Assembly (NCBI RefSeq): GCF_954871325.1
Contig: NC_088775.1
Coordinates: forward strand, 48,213,561 to 48,277,560
DNA length: 64,000 nt
Reading direction: 5' to 3'
DNA from: Gordionus sp. m RMFG-2023
Lineage: Eukaryota; Nematomorpha; Gordioida; Chordodea; Parachordodidae
Position 1 is the first letter of the stretch. Each line of letters starts with the position of its first letter. The translations under genes were made by a program, and so were the position numbers. Positions 1 to 11,960 of this stretch are shown in pieces. Under the pieces are notes generated by a model, which did no database searches, had not been told where the DNA came from, and saw only the letters and a program-made list of their open reading frames with translations.

Positions 1-449
1 AGTGAGACAGAAAATAATTTAAGAAATAAATTAATTTATATATGTTAGAACTGAGAGTGCCCAAATAAATTAAAAAATAAATGTAATACATTGAATTATA
101 AATTAAATTCATTAAAAATTTTTAAAAATAGCATGCTGCGACTGCCGCTAATTTATTAGGCGGTTACAATGGCTCGCCACTTAACGCCGATAAATAAATT
201 TTTTTAAACCGCCATCGTCAATTGAGGCTTCGGCACATAGGTCTCGTTATGCCATATAAATATTAAAATAATACAAAAAAATTTATAGAGGACGTTTTAG
301 GATAAAAAAGTGATTACTATTACAAATTTCGTGGAGTGTAACTGAACTATCCTCAGGCACTGGAAATACTCAGCAGGCACCTTACATTATAATTACTTAT
401 TACCATAATATTTTTAACGTTCTTAATAGTAAATAATATTTAGTAAGAG

Positions 450-1378
450 TAGGGATTCGAACTTTTATCTATAACGGTTCAGTATGTAAAAAATTATACA
501 AGTACGGTTCGATTACGGTTTTTAAATTTTTTTTATAAATTTTCGATTAGTTTCTGCTAGTAAAGGTTCATTACGATTAGAAATTTTTTTCTAAATTATT
601 TTTATTGAAGCAACCATCGTATAATGATTTTATTTATAAATATTATTTATTAAAATTTTTGCCATCTCTTAAGTTATTAATATTGTTTATTTATAAAATA
701 GATGAAATTAATTTATTTTTATTATAAGTATCTATGAATAATATATATGAATCATACCCCATTTCTAAATATATTATTTGACGTATAAGTAATATATTTT
801 CTAATATAAGTGGATTCCTACTTGATCGTTGTGACGACAACACAAAAGGCCCTTTTAACAGAAACTTGTGTTGAAGGAAACGCAAGTACTATAAAAGCAA
901 GTTTATATAAATTTGGATATTCAAATTTTGATTCCCAATACATAAAAACTGATGATTTTTTAGATTAATTAAATACAACTAAATCAAAAATTGGTTATTT
1001 AGATATTTTGCATACTAAAATATAGGAAATAAGAATGCTCTAATATTATATGAAGCAGTTAAAAGATTGTAGATCAATTCAAATCATAGTGAAAAATTAA
1101 TAAAAACCTTATGGACATTAAACAAATATTTTGATCATTTAATAATTATAAATAACGACGCAGATATGGTATAATAAATACACCAAAAGGAAAAGAATGT
1201 AATAAAAGGTAAAATTATTTATTTTATTTTGGCTGAAACCGGTTCAAATCGGTTTAACTTTTTTTCTAAAGATTCTTTTTACTCCTTCAAGAAATATTTA
1301 CATCGGTTCGGTTATGGTTCAGATATCTATAAAGATTTATAACGGTTTAGCGGTTCATTCGTTCACTCAGGGTCCCTG
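450..1378. mobile_element. small hAT-type element
   Basis: The left end reads TAGGGATTCGAAC and the right end reads GTTCACTCAGGGTCCCTG, giving imperfect inverted ends of the hAT CAGGG type. Eight bases before the left end (agtaagag, 442-449) match seven of eight after the right end (agtaagaa, 1379-1386), the target duplication length made by hAT transposases. Cggttc-rich repeats lie beneath both ends. The interior (about 820-1190) has short open stretches but no recognisable transposase, so this is probably a non-autonomous copy. Most of the remaining 1-449 and 1379-1800 shows nothing but A+T-rich sequence. Confidence 0.6.
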
Positions 1379-1799
1379 AGTAAGAATAAATATGACATGA
1401 TAGGAACATAGAAAACTAGTGTATATTTATTTTATAATATAAAATATAGAAAGATGGTAAGATGACTAAGTTATAGCCGCTTTCGGGTAAGTCATGGCTT
1501 ATAAAAAATAACTATTTAAGTTAATAATCCTGCAAAACTATCAAAGATATATAATGTTATTATTTCTAGGAAATTTTAAATTTATCGTTTATATAGCTGC
1601 AAGTTCCAATTTTTTATCCAATTTTCGCTAGTTTGTAATATGCTATTTTATTTTATCAAAGTAAGAAGAACAACACTGATTGTGAAACTTTAAAATATAT
1701 TGTGATGCCAATAAATCTTCAATCGCCCATCGTCTATCTTCATGTTTGATTGGGATTTTTTTTTTATTTCCGTCAAATTTCTATTATATAGAACCTACA

Positions 1800-2232
1800 A
1801 CCAGAAGGATTAACTGACTTTCGATTTGCCAACTTTGACCGTAGCTATGAATGGATTGCGCTATCCCCAGCAATCTCAGTCTTCATATATCTTCCGAACC
1901 ATCGAGCATATCAATTGGTCTTCGTATTGGTTACAATATAGTTTATTCTTTCAACTGTTTTCTTTGCAGCATAAGAGTTGAAGAAAATGGTTACCATCCA
2001 TTGAACTGCCGATTCCCTAAAGGCTGCCATCCCAGGAATAGCGTAGTCAACAATATAATATTCAAAGTACTAAAAAAGAGTCAATATAACATGCACCCAC
2101 GAATCCTTAGGTCAAGAGGCCATACGGTTTAACCCTAATTCCATGGGAAATGGGTACCACTCTGCTTGGGATTACACTTGTGTAGACATATTTGCTAACT
2201 CAAACACATATGAAAACTCTTTTTTAGTGGAG
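1800..2232 (+). pseudogene. LINE fragment: CCHC knuckle and restriction-like endonuclease
   Basis: This is a broken 3' piece of the same non-LTR retrotransposon family as the copies at 25421, 49745 and 60705. From 1851 the reading shows AIPSNLSLHIS, then a C-x2-C ... H-x3-C knuckle ending in GYHPLNCRF, then NSVVNNII. After a stop, WDYTCVDIFANS follows near 2175. In this family the knuckle comes just before an endonuclease with an RPDG ... WDxTCVDT signature; here the RPDG part is worn away. No reverse transcriptase lies upstream, so the copy is 5'-truncated or deleted. The family call rests on motif order matching the longer copy in this window. Confidence 0.65.
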
Positions 2233-4326
2233 GAAATAAAAAAAATATTTCGAGTTAAACAATATTAAATTCGTTACTGTTGTCACATCAACCCTCAGAA
2301 ACTAGTCATGAGGCACTTTATTTCCTAGAGGAGATAGTAAAAATAATTATACGTGCGAATCAAAAGAATATTTTTATATTCGCCAGAACATTGGCTTAGA
2401 AAATTTACCGGTCAAATTTACATCAATTCATGACTCCATGTGGCCTATGTTCCTTCGTTTATAATTTTTATTAGTCTTTTGTTAAATATATTTACTTTTT
2501 TTGTTTTGTTTTAACTATATCTAATGAAAAATTAAGTCCGATGAATGTAGCATCTAACGGACATCATCATCTCCATAATTAAATACGTTAAATGAAGGCC
2601 AATTAGACACAAAATTACAATTAACCTAAGTCGCCAGGCTTTAATACCTTCATTATGAAACAACGGAGATGAAGTTAGGGAACAATAAACGTTCTGATAA
2701 CATCCCTTGGAAATTGAGTCGGTCCGTTGTTTGGGACTACTCATTAATAGATACTTGCAACCACAAATGATAGCAAGTATTTTACAGAAAGTACAGAATC
2801 TAATAAAATATTTAAATACTCATCATCAAATCATAATTTTATCCCGTTAATTACCACTATTGGAAATTTGGGGGATCTCTCCTAAAATTTATAAAAATAA
2901 TCGGTAGCATAATTCCCGAAAGTTTCTATATTCTATAAAAAATCGGATTAGAAGTATGTCAGTCAAATTTGATCATAATATGGGTACATGCTTATTAGAT
3001 AATGTTTTTTAAACATATTTTATTTAAAATGTTTTTTTTTTACATATTACATATTTTTTTAGTTTATTTATTAAACATGGAAATGCTAAGTATAGCTATG
3101 CAGATAAATCTATTTCAAAAAGTATTTGTCAAATTATTTGTATTTAAATACTTTCTTCAAAAATTTACATTTCTTTAAAATATTTTAATCTTGTTGAAAT
3201 ACTCTTTTTCGTATTTTTTAAAAAATTGCCCAACCATACCCATGGAAGGCTCAATGTGTAGAAACTTAATGGAAATTTTATTCCGCTGATTGATAAATTC
3301 GATTTTGAAAAATTAGTTCATAAAATAAAAAACAACAAATACAATTCTTACAAAAATTGTTTTTTTTTTAAATTTTACTTTCATATGATTATTATATTTG
3401 AAAATAAAGATGTTATATCTTTAAATTAATATCAAATATGTAAAAAATTAAGTAAATATATTCTTAGTATTTTATGTGGCTTTAAGCTACTAGCTAAACG
3501 CATAGTGTTTTGTGAAAGATTTTATAATTAATAAATTCACATACTAGATAATCAGTTAGTCTAGTCAATTACGTTCAAATAAGCGTAATTGCTAGCTTCA
3601 TATTATGCAAATGCAACATAATTAAATGAATAAACAAAAATAGTTAATGAATAAACAAAAATAGTTAATGAATATATAACAACATGTTTAGTTATTAATA
3701 TAAATTGATAATACTAAGAGTCTGTTGAAAGATATCATTCTCTTCATTCCAATTGAGATTACGGATGGAATTGGCCTCGATGTACAGGGAAAACATACAC
3801 TTTTCCTTTTTCCCTTTTATTACAAAGGTTAAAATAAATATATTCAAACCATTATTTCAAATAATATTTGAAAATTTTTATTATGCTATCTATTCTCATT
3901 ATTTTTATATGTTATAAAAAATAGACATGCTATTAAACATAATAAAAATTAATAAAGGCGCTAGAAAAAAAATCTTATGTTTGTTAGGTCCATTCATTAT
4001 AAAGCTATCATTTTAACCTCTCCCATTTTTATTTTTATTATACTTATAAGCTATAATTGACAACTTAATGGATTATTCAGTGAACCTAACCTATTATGTT
4101 TAATCATTCCAGATCAAAGATCTTCATGAGCCAGACCGGCTTTTAAATAAATATATTACATAGACTATAAAGCATTAATTAGACAGGGTTTATTCTGGGA
4201 TATACAAAACCTGCATTATACAAGTAAACCAATACAACTAAACCCGCATAAAAGTTATTTAATTCAATCATCGGCTTTATACAACAACAAATGTTAAATT
4301 ATATATTTATAAGGAATATTTTTTAC
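2233..4326. other. A+T-rich stretch without a recognised gene
   Basis: I see no supportable exon here, although this is where the next 3' exons of the minus-strand MCM8-like gene would be expected. A 20-base unit (aataaacaaaaatagttaatg) is repeated about twice at 3627-3670. A minus-strand reading at 2532-2744 weakly recalls an MCM box and is listed under rejected items. Confidence 0.4.
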
Positions 4327-4502
4327 CATCAGATTGAGAAGCTTTAACGATGCCGCTTAATGTAATTTGATCACCAGGCAGGCAGATATCTATCAAATCC
4401 CTATATAACAAACATTCTATGCTCCTTGGAATTCTTCCAACCTCCCTTTCTACTTCAGTTTTGTTTTCTTTTAACGAGTCCTCTTCGTTCAACTCTTGCA
4501 AC
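4327..4502 (-). CDS. MCM8: MCM8-like exon, OB-fold segment
   Basis: Minus-strand reading shows LQELNEEDS, then EVGRIPRSIECLLYRDLID, then CLPGDQITLSGIVKASQSDG. This aligns without gaps to the MCM8 stretch I recall as GRIPRTIECELVHDLVD...VPGDTVTITGIVKVS. The PRxIEC and PGD...GIVK wording fits MCM8 better than MCM2-7 or MCM9. The exon is bounded by an AG acceptor (ataaag, ending at 4503) and a GT donor (gtaaaa, starting at 4326), so it begins in phase 2 and ends in phase 1. Length is 176 bases. A possible downstream exon near 4170-4140 (acceptor ctttatag) is too weak to annotate. The reading frame is intact, which argues for a live host exon rather than a relic. Confidence 0.85.
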
Positions 4503-5034
4503 CTTTATAAAAAATGCAAGACAGAGATAATAGATATATGTACGTCTCATTTTAAAGTTTTAATTCGTACATTATTAAGTCAAATACCATTTTTATAGTC
4601 TTTAAAAGAGTTCCTATTAGACCAAAATGAATATTCAAAAACAATATAGGAATAATAAAATTAATTTTTATTTCGCTTATAGATAGAGATATGGAAATTC
4701 TTTTTTTAAGCCCAAGCCGACCCGTGGTCAAGTGACAATTTTTTTAAATCTAGGACCAGACCCAGTTTGTTGAGACCTGAATCTCAAAAGCATATAAGGA
4801 AAAAATCTAACTTAAAATAATTATTTTATTCTCTATTTTAATGTTATGCATTAAATTCAGGGTTGTGCATTTGACCGGTCAAATACGATTCGGTCAATTG
4901 ACAGATACTTGACCGGTCAAATTCAAATATGTTTTTTTACGCCAATTAACTTAATTTTGTATATATAAAATATTATAATGAATCTATGTAATATTAAATT
5001 CCATAATATTTTTTTAATTCATTCCAGTTATTTC

Positions 5035-7560
5035 GTCCTCCGCGGATGAGTCTTGTTCCGATTCATACTCAATATCATTATTTTCTTTACTATTTTTAAT
5101 CAATCTTAAGTAATGATATACTCTTACCAATTTTCCTGCTGTAAAAGTCTTCAATCAATTTCTGTTTTTAGTATGAATATTTCCCCAAACTGACCAATAT
5201 CTTTCTGGAAGAAGTTGAACTAGGAAATGTTAGTAAAATATTAGCTACTTCTCTTAATGGACAAGGTGGGCAAAAAGCATTCGACCAACTTGAGGACGAA
5301 ATCTGATTGTTTCTTATTTCACATATTTTGACTATTTTTACTTCAGAAACTTATTATATAACTTAAAACATTTTGATTATCACGACCATGTAAAATACCT
5401 AATTATTATATTATATCACATATTTCATAAAATTCAGTACTAGTAAGATGTTCCCTTGATATTGGGGGTCCAATAAATAAGAAGCATTGTGATGACATGA
5501 ATTTAGATTATTTTTTCTCTTTTCAAACATAACTTTAATTTTATTTTCTTCAGATGGAGAAAATATAGAATCATGGCATGATTGTTTTATGTGCCAGGGA
5601 TGCGAACCAGAAATTTTTTTTGCCCGGGTTCGGTTTAAGGTTAAAAAAAATAAGTGAGTTCGGTTAGGGTTCGGTTCAGGGAAATATTTTTGATCCCGGG
5701 TTCAGCTCGGGTTTAAGACTTTTGAATTCATAAAAAAACAATATTCTATATTTAAATCATAATTAAAAAACTAGACATAAATTTGGTATAAAAAATAAAT
5801 TTTTTATTTTATTTATAGGCAAAATATAGTTAAAAATACAAAGCATAGTCATGTATACATTTAAAAAATTTTATTTAGACGTATTTCTTTAAATTAACAA
5901 TATCCAATATAATAATTTTTAATTTGACTTGTTCACTTTCATTTTCCTCTAATTAATAATCTTTGAGAATAAGTTAAAAATAAAAAATAAATGGTGTAAA
6001 TGAATTTAATTGTTTAAAATTTATTAACAATCCAATAGGAATCTTTAAGAATAAATTTTAAAAAATTTAAAAATAGAGTAAATGAATTAAGTTGTTTAAA
6101 ATTTATTAACACTTCACTTAATTGGAAATTTGAAAATATTATAAAATGTCAAGTAAATTATTAATATTTGTATTTACAATTATACAAATATTATATTAAT
6201 TTAAACAATACACTGAACCCGGGTTCAAATAAAATTCCCTGATTCGATTCGGGGTTTTGAAAATTTTATAATCGGTTCGGGTTCAAATTTTTTTCCCAAA
6301 AACCCGGGTTTTTCCAAATTAAGCATCCGTTTACGTGAGCTAAAGTACATTTATCCCCTTGCACTTTCAACAATAAAGTAGCTAAAATGTTGAGTATATC
6401 TAAAAAATTTAAATTTTTCGTCGAAAATATTTCTTCATTTAATATATTATTTGTAATTTCTATAGGACAAATATCACATACAGCTTCTTCAACAACTGAT
6501 GCTTTTAGAGTTACATATTTGTATTCGCTCCATACATTTTATTAACGATGCCTATCTTGTTCGGATTATTGTGCTTAATGTAAATGGTATGTTGATTCTT
6601 ACGGGAAATGTGTTTATTCTTGAAAAATTTAACATTTTTAATTATCGAAATATGGTAACTGAAGTCGTTCAATCGTGAAAGAATAACTGCAATGTATGCG
6701 CTGCACAACCATAACATTGTATGTATTATAACATTTTATAGGATTAAAATAGATTCAGATTTTAGAATTCTCCAGGCTGTTAGCGGTATTATCAGTAACT
6801 AATTAATATACTTTTACCGATTCAATTCATGAATTACATTTTAAAATTCCTGGGATAATCTGCCGTAAGGCGATTTTCCTCAGTATTTAAAAATTTATAG
6901 CTGGAACAGGCGTCATCACCATATAATTTATAATACTCTAGTTTCTGATGTTGTCCCAGCCATTTGGTACAACTGCTAAGTGAAGAGCTTTATCTATTAC
7001 ATCTGCAACTCTCACCTCCATATCTCCTGATGCTTTGTCTAGAAGATATATAGACAGCTGCCTTTGCCTGGGTAAAGTGTAAATAGAACTTCTTTTTTTA
7101 AAATATTCTTGGATGTAGGGATTTTCAGTGTTGTTGAAAGGTAAATTGCTCGCATATACAGCCTTTGCAAACAATTGATCGAGCTCATTTTTTTCTTTGG
7201 TATTCATTCTAACTATGAAACTGGTTATATAAGATTGAGATATAAATTTAATTGCCTTGCTTGTAGATTGATCAGAGATAATAAAATCAAATTCTCCTGA
7301 GTCACAAGATAAAAATCAATTTGATAATTATTCTCACTAATTTCACCCAATTCTTCATTAGAACTAAAAGTATTACAAATTACATGTGTGTGATTTTTTG
7401 TCGAGGTTGATAATTTGGAATTTGAATAAAATTTTTCCTTAATTATGACAGGGCACATAGTAGAGCTGTTTAATAAATGCTTGACCATTCTATCAATGTG
7501 GGTAATATAGGACATCTTGCAAAACTTGCATACCGCTTTAACTGATTTACTATCGCATAC
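5035..7560 (-). pseudogene. hAT transposase of family A, degraded
   Basis: Read from high to low coordinates, a BED-type zinc finger comes first (VCKFCKMSYITHIDRMVKHL, C-x2-C, near 7540-7430). Next is the LDQLFAKAVYASNLPFNNTE segment typical of hAT proteins (about 7180-7120). A GCAAHTLQL motif lies near 6710, the usual cysteine/histidine landmark before the IKNVKFFKNKH stretch. Last is a C-terminal dimerisation-like piece (YWSVWGNIHTKNRN, then KLVRVYHYLRLIKN, about 5230-5110). The pieces lie in different frames with in-frame stops, and element 5594-6329 interrupts the gene, so it cannot encode a working enzyme. The order matches hAT transposases that excise and reinsert DNA with 8-base duplications. 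Confidence 0.75.
5594..6329. mobile_element. non-autonomous hAT-like element nested in hAT-A
   Basis: The left end CCAGGGATGCG and right end AAGCATCCG form short inverted ends, with cgggttcggtt-type subterminal repeats at both sides. The flanks tttatgtg (5586-5593) and tttacgtg (6330-6337) agree at seven of eight bases. No coding content is visible. It interrupts the transposase remnant of the surrounding hAT, so it inserted later. Confidence 0.75.
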
Positions 7561-8058
7561 TTCTTGAAAAATTTTTTCAAATGCTTTGGTTAGACCATAA
7601 TCCCTAATATATTAAAATTTAACTATAAAAGATTTTGATTATTGTAAAGTTAATCAAAATTATTTTATAATTATCGACCAATTATTTCAATAATTTGCTT
7701 AATATTATATAAAATATAATATATATAACTTTTTACCAAAATTGAATAAATTATTTTGAAATCTGACCAGAACAACTAAAAAGAAAATTACAAATTCAAA
7801 TGTAGCAAGTGGAAGTAAAATTAATGAATTAATATAATTTATACTTGGCTAAATATTAAATAAAATTTAAATTTATTAAAAAATTAATCATGACAGCTTT
7901 CTTATATCTATTTTTTTTAGTAATAAAAATTATATTGTTTTTATATTGTAAAATTTTTTAAATTTTAATATAAAATTACCATTAAAACGATTCCTTCGAT
8001 ACAAATATATTTTTAAATAAATTGTAACCTAATAAGATTGATAAATATCCTTTTAATA

Positions 8059-8456
8059 GTGCGCACAAATTGAGCGTTTACGTTTTGCCGTAATTTTTAA
8101 ATTAAAAAACGTAACGCGTCCCTTGTTTAAATGGAGGTTGTCTTTTTATTAATATCCGTCGATTCAAAATTTTATATAAGTTCAAAAAAGGATTTATCTT
8201 TGAAAATTATTATCGTATGCGTTCTTATTTCTTTAATTTCTAAATATTCCTTTTTAGGATATAAGTAGGTTATTTATATTACATTTTATATAATATTACA
8301 AAACGAAGAATAAAAAAAGTATAGAAAAAGCAAACCTATTTGGGTTTTTTAAAATGGTTGCTAACGCCAAACGGTAATTTTAACAATTTGAACAAGGCTA
8401 TTTGAAATGCATTTACGCTTGCAACGCAGCGTTTGAAACGCTCAATATGTGCGCAC
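8059..8456. mobile_element. 398-base TA-flanked MITE nested in hAT-A
   Basis: The ends GTGCGCACAAATTGAGCGTTT and, inverted, GTGCGCACATATTGAGCGTTT bound the element. TA lies immediately outside each end (8057-8058, 8457-8458), as with Tc1/mariner-type insertion. The related hAT-A end at 53223 lacks this insert and has a single TA at the matching spot, so both ends are confirmed by an empty site in the same window. No coding content. Confidence 0.88.
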
Positions 8457-8970
8457 TATAATTACTAGTTAATTATATTAAAATATTTAATCGCCAATAA
8501 TATTTTAGAGTATTTGACCGGTCAAATACTCCTTCGATCAATTGACCGATATGCCAACCCTGATTAAATTTAAATAATAAGCAATAAGTTGGATAATTTC
8601 AAGTTTTATTTATCTATTTTATTCTATTTTACAAAATATGAAATGAAAATAATGAATAAAAAATATTTCCCACCTCTAACTTTTCTTATTTTTCAAATAT
8701 ATTTTAATTGTGATAAGCAATCGGGTAAAATAGCTTCTTGAATATCAATAAATGACCATAATTAATAGCATTGGTTATAAAAAAAATTAGGTGGTTAGAT
8801 CATAAATTTTAAATAATTGATAAGGTCATCTAAAATCCTGCCTTCAGTCTCAACGTGGTAGGGGAATGGCAACATTTTAAGATGGCTAATTGAGGTTAAA
8901 GGGTTCCCCCTGATCTGAGATAGAATAAGATAATCGTATCTTCGATGGGTTGTAAAAGTCAACAAAGAGA

Positions 8971-9216
8971 TTGATGTTAGGAAGAGCATCAGATCAAACT
9001 TGCTCCATAATCATATATTCGTTACAAATGTCTAAGGCAAGGAATGATTGGATGAGTAGATGCCATCTGATTGAAATCGAGGGAACAAGACCTAGAGATC
9101 GACGACAAAAGATGATAGTAATATATAATTACATGAAAATACTAGATTCGATCACGATGCCCAGAATGACGGAAAATAGACAAAATGGATTAGAAGAAAA
9201 CAGGCTTACCCGGTGA
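8971..9216 (+). pseudogene. possible LINE 3' tail fragment
   Basis: The reading EGTRPRDRRQKMIVIYN...MTENRQNGLEENRLTR recalls the C-terminal GRPRxR...W...DR..W ending seen in some LINE polyproteins, such as RTE-like ones. There is no reverse transcriptase upstream, and the match is by pattern only. It may be chance. Confidence 0.25.
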
Positions 9217-9502
9217 ATCAATAGCCACTAAGCTAAGACAAAAATCTTTCAATAATAAGTATAAATAAAATGGAATTTGAGGCATTAAAAGATAAATGTA
9301 TAAAAATTTTAAATATAATACATAATAAAACGTGTCACAGTGCATTTTGTGAAAAATGCAAAAATCATGAGTAAGAATCGAACTAGCAACTAAAAGGCTT
9401 ATTTATTTTCAAATTGTTTATCTTTTACTATCATAGATTTTTTATATTTAGAAATTTGTCACAAGTGGATAGTAGATATACTAATTGTGGATATATAATA
9501 AT

Positions 9503-10158
9503 TAGGGGTGTATCGATACTAATTTTTGAAGGTCGATTTGATATTAAATTGGTATTTGCCGAATACCTATCAGATATTATATCTGATTTTGTATTCTGTA
9601 TTTAATTTTTAATGCATCTACTCATCCCATATTTTTTAATAGTATAACATCTATAATTTAACTATACCATGACATAAGTCATTTAAATGTATTATAATGA
9701 TCAGTTATAGTTTATATTCATGAATCTAAAAATATATAAGATATTTTTATTGATAAATCATTTATTTTGAGGTCAAGGGTAAAACAATTTATTTCGTAGG
9801 AGAACCCTGAGGCCATGCCAGGCCGTCTAACTATTTTATTTAATGATTATAATTGCTATATATAAAACAATGGCGGTGTAATTTACAATCGCGGATTGAT
9901 ATGATAATATGTTTATTTATTTATGTATTTGTATGATTGACGTCCGGGGAAAAATTTTTGGGGATCAAGTGGTCAAGGGTAAAACAAAATAAATGATTTA
10001 TCAATAAAAATATCTTATAAAATTTGAAATATTTTTTTTAAATTAAGACGCCATTTTATGGGATTGGATCGGAAATTATTTTAATATCTGCCGATAACGG
10101 ATATTTTAAAATAAGTGAAAATTGGCCCAATCCGATAAAAAATATGGGTACAGCCCTA
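9503..10158. mobile_element. family C hAT-like MITE, copy 1
   Basis: The ends TAGGGGTGTATCGATAC and, inverted, TAGGGCTGTACCCATA match the ends of the copies at 16487 and 56046. The flanks ataataat and ataatatc agree at six of eight bases. Subterminal sequence carries the ccgata/atccgat motifs shared by the family. Inside is a 33-base hairpin (9736-9768 against 9986-10018) whose loop has received a further insert. No transposase is seen. Confidence 0.7.
9786..9970. mobile_element. 185-base insert with 15-base flanking duplication
   Basis: The 15-base sequence ggtcaagggtaaaac occurs on each side (9771-9785 and 9971-9985). The segment between has mixed composition (cgtaggagaaccctgaggcc near its start) unlike the surrounding A+T-rich DNA. 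A 15-base duplication is typical of LINE-driven insertion such as a SINE, but no tRNA-like promoter or poly-A tail is clear, so the class is open. Confidence 0.45.
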
Positions 10159-11029
10159 ATAATATCTTTATTGAATATTTGATAATAGTAATATTATATC
10201 TTTTCCATAATATTGCCGTAATTGAGAATATTCAATAAGTAAAATAATAATCGATAATATAATGTAATAATTAAGGTTTTATTATGAATAATATATTAAA
10301 TCTAAGGCATGACATTTTAAAAATCACTAAAACGCCAATCACGACATCTTCCCCCTTTAATAATCCTACAAGTTCACATTAGCCTGGGAGAAGGCGTCAT
10401 GACTGATTCACAAACTCTCGATAAATTTATAACATTTACGCATACCCACATGAATACAAAGCTTTCCACTATACATACACTTTCCACTTTCTCTCTCTTC
10501 TGAAACTATGCATACTACTTTCATAAAGAACCCAACTCCCGCTTTGAAATCAATTGGATGCATAGTTTCCACATATCATCCATAATTTTTAACACAATGA
10601 CATATATCATAAATACATAATTCTTTCACACCCTTAATGTATATCATCTACATAATTTCCGCTCATTAATATAAAAAAAAATCATATATCTAATTATTTC
10701 TCCAATCTTCCATTCCCCAACAATATTTCATCTATCTTGTTTTATATCTAAATTGACGTATAGCTTGTTTTTCTTATATCACGGTAATTTCGACTCATCT
10801 TTGGTAGGTTCTGTTGCCACCCTTTCGTCCTTAACGATATCCTTTCTTCCCTAGTTCCCTTGCATGTACCAACGTTCAATTCTTATTTTCTCAACCAACT
10901 ACATCTCCCACATGACCATAATTTATCCCTTAAACCTATGGCTTCCAGGTATCATCTATGCTTCCTCCTCCTTTTCTTCAAATATTTTTTTTTATCCTTT
11001 CTTTTTCGATTACAACAATAGCTGTTATT
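10159..11029. other. stretch without a recognised gene
   Basis: A+T-rich sequence with pyrimidine-rich patches (tctctctcttctg, cttcctcctccttttcttc). Short open readings here are low-complexity and I do not support any as genes. Confidence 0.4.
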
Positions 11030-11960
11030 GGTGGGTTCGTTATAAACTTAAGATACAGGAAGGGGAAAGAGAATTGGATACCTGATTTAATGTCGAGGTT
11101 ATCCATCTGATATGCGAAGATTGGGATAGTGTGAGAAATAGGAATAGGATAAGTAAGAGGGAGAATGGTGGGTTAAAGAAGTAAAGCAGGAAAATAACCA
11201 TGTAAATGTAATAAGGCTAAGGAAGTCGAAAAAATGTGTAAATTGGGAAGTGATAGAAGAGGCGACAAGGCAGGGTTTAGAATTGAAAAAAAAGTGAAAA
11301 GTAGTTTGTAAGTGGATGTAGAAGGAAGTAGGAGGAAGGAGTTGAGCATAGTGGAGGGAAATGTTATGCAGGGGTATATGGCTATAATACTGAAGTCTTT
11401 AAGGGGCATGGTGTATGGAGATTGCATACTGGATGTAAGGAGGTGGAGAAAGAGAAGCGCGAGAGTACGGTGGCCGCAAATGAATTCAGATATTGTGAGA
11501 GTAACGCGGGGGTGTGAAATCGGTAAGGAGTGAACAAATGTACCGGGTAGGGATAAAAAAGATATATGAGAAAAGGCAAAGCGTGCTGGTGAATGAGTGC
11601 ATGTGGATTTTTCGGAGTTGGATAAGTACCTTTTTTTTGATGGTAATGCCCATAGCAAATGGATAGATCTTAATTGGGTAACTGTATTGACGACGAAGAT
11701 AGTAATAAAGAATATTAAAGATTTTTTTGGTGGTATAATTGAGACTACAGTTTTGGATGCGGAGAGGGGTGGTATTTCAGGGTAGGGGATTTAAAGAATT
11801 TATAGACAGGGTGGGGATAATACATATTTTGACACCACCCAATTATCCAAGGTCAAATGGACAAGCGGAAGTGAGAAAAAGAGGAATAGGACATGGTTGA
11901 GGAGGAGAATTGATGTTTGGGATTGGAATGCCAGCATGGAGTGGACCGTGCAAGTGGGAA
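11030..11960 (+). mobile_element. Ty3/gypsy retroelement fossil: RNase H end and integrase
   Basis: This is a plus-strand relic of a Ty3/gypsy pol gene. Near its start, wording like ENWIPDLMSRLS resembles the end of the RNase H region. An integrase core follows (HVDFSELDK, then DGNAHSKWIDL at 11597-11670, and PPNYPRSNGQAEV near 11840). It is broken, with several breaks. No paired LTRs were found around it, so its full limits and age are uncertain; wear suggests it is old. Two hAT-family and MITE insertions lie downstream of it. Confidence 0.6.

Larger units (their letters stand above)
4859..8562 (-). mobile_element. hAT transposon, family A, with two nested insertions
   Basis: The left end is CAGGGTTGTGCATTTGACC and the right end, read inward, is CAGGGTTGGCATATCGGTC; ttgaccggtcaaata motifs follow at both ends. 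The flanking eight bases attaaatt (4851-4858 and 8563-8570) are identical, a perfect hAT target duplication. Transposase remnants run on the minus strand inside. A 736-base hAT-like element (5594-6329) and a 398-base TA-flanked MITE (8059-8456) sit within it. Removing both leaves about 2.6 kb, normal for a complete hAT. A truncated relative of the right end lies at 53223. Confidence 0.9.

Noticed and set aside
2532-2744. Minus-strand reading with SSPLFHNEGIKAW, recalling the MCM8 segment IFGHELVKAG
   Set aside because: The key GHE and KAG residues differ, spacing needs a gap and no splice sites frame it; resemblance is likely chance.
4560-4620. Candidate short MCM8 exon upstream of the 4327-4502 exon (acceptor ctaatag, donor gtattt)
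   Set aside because: None of its open frames leaves the phase required by the next exon.
11173-11658. 161-codon minus-strand reading
   Set aside because: It is the antisense shadow of the Ty3/gypsy fossil on the plus strand; composition is leucine/serine-rich with no family match.
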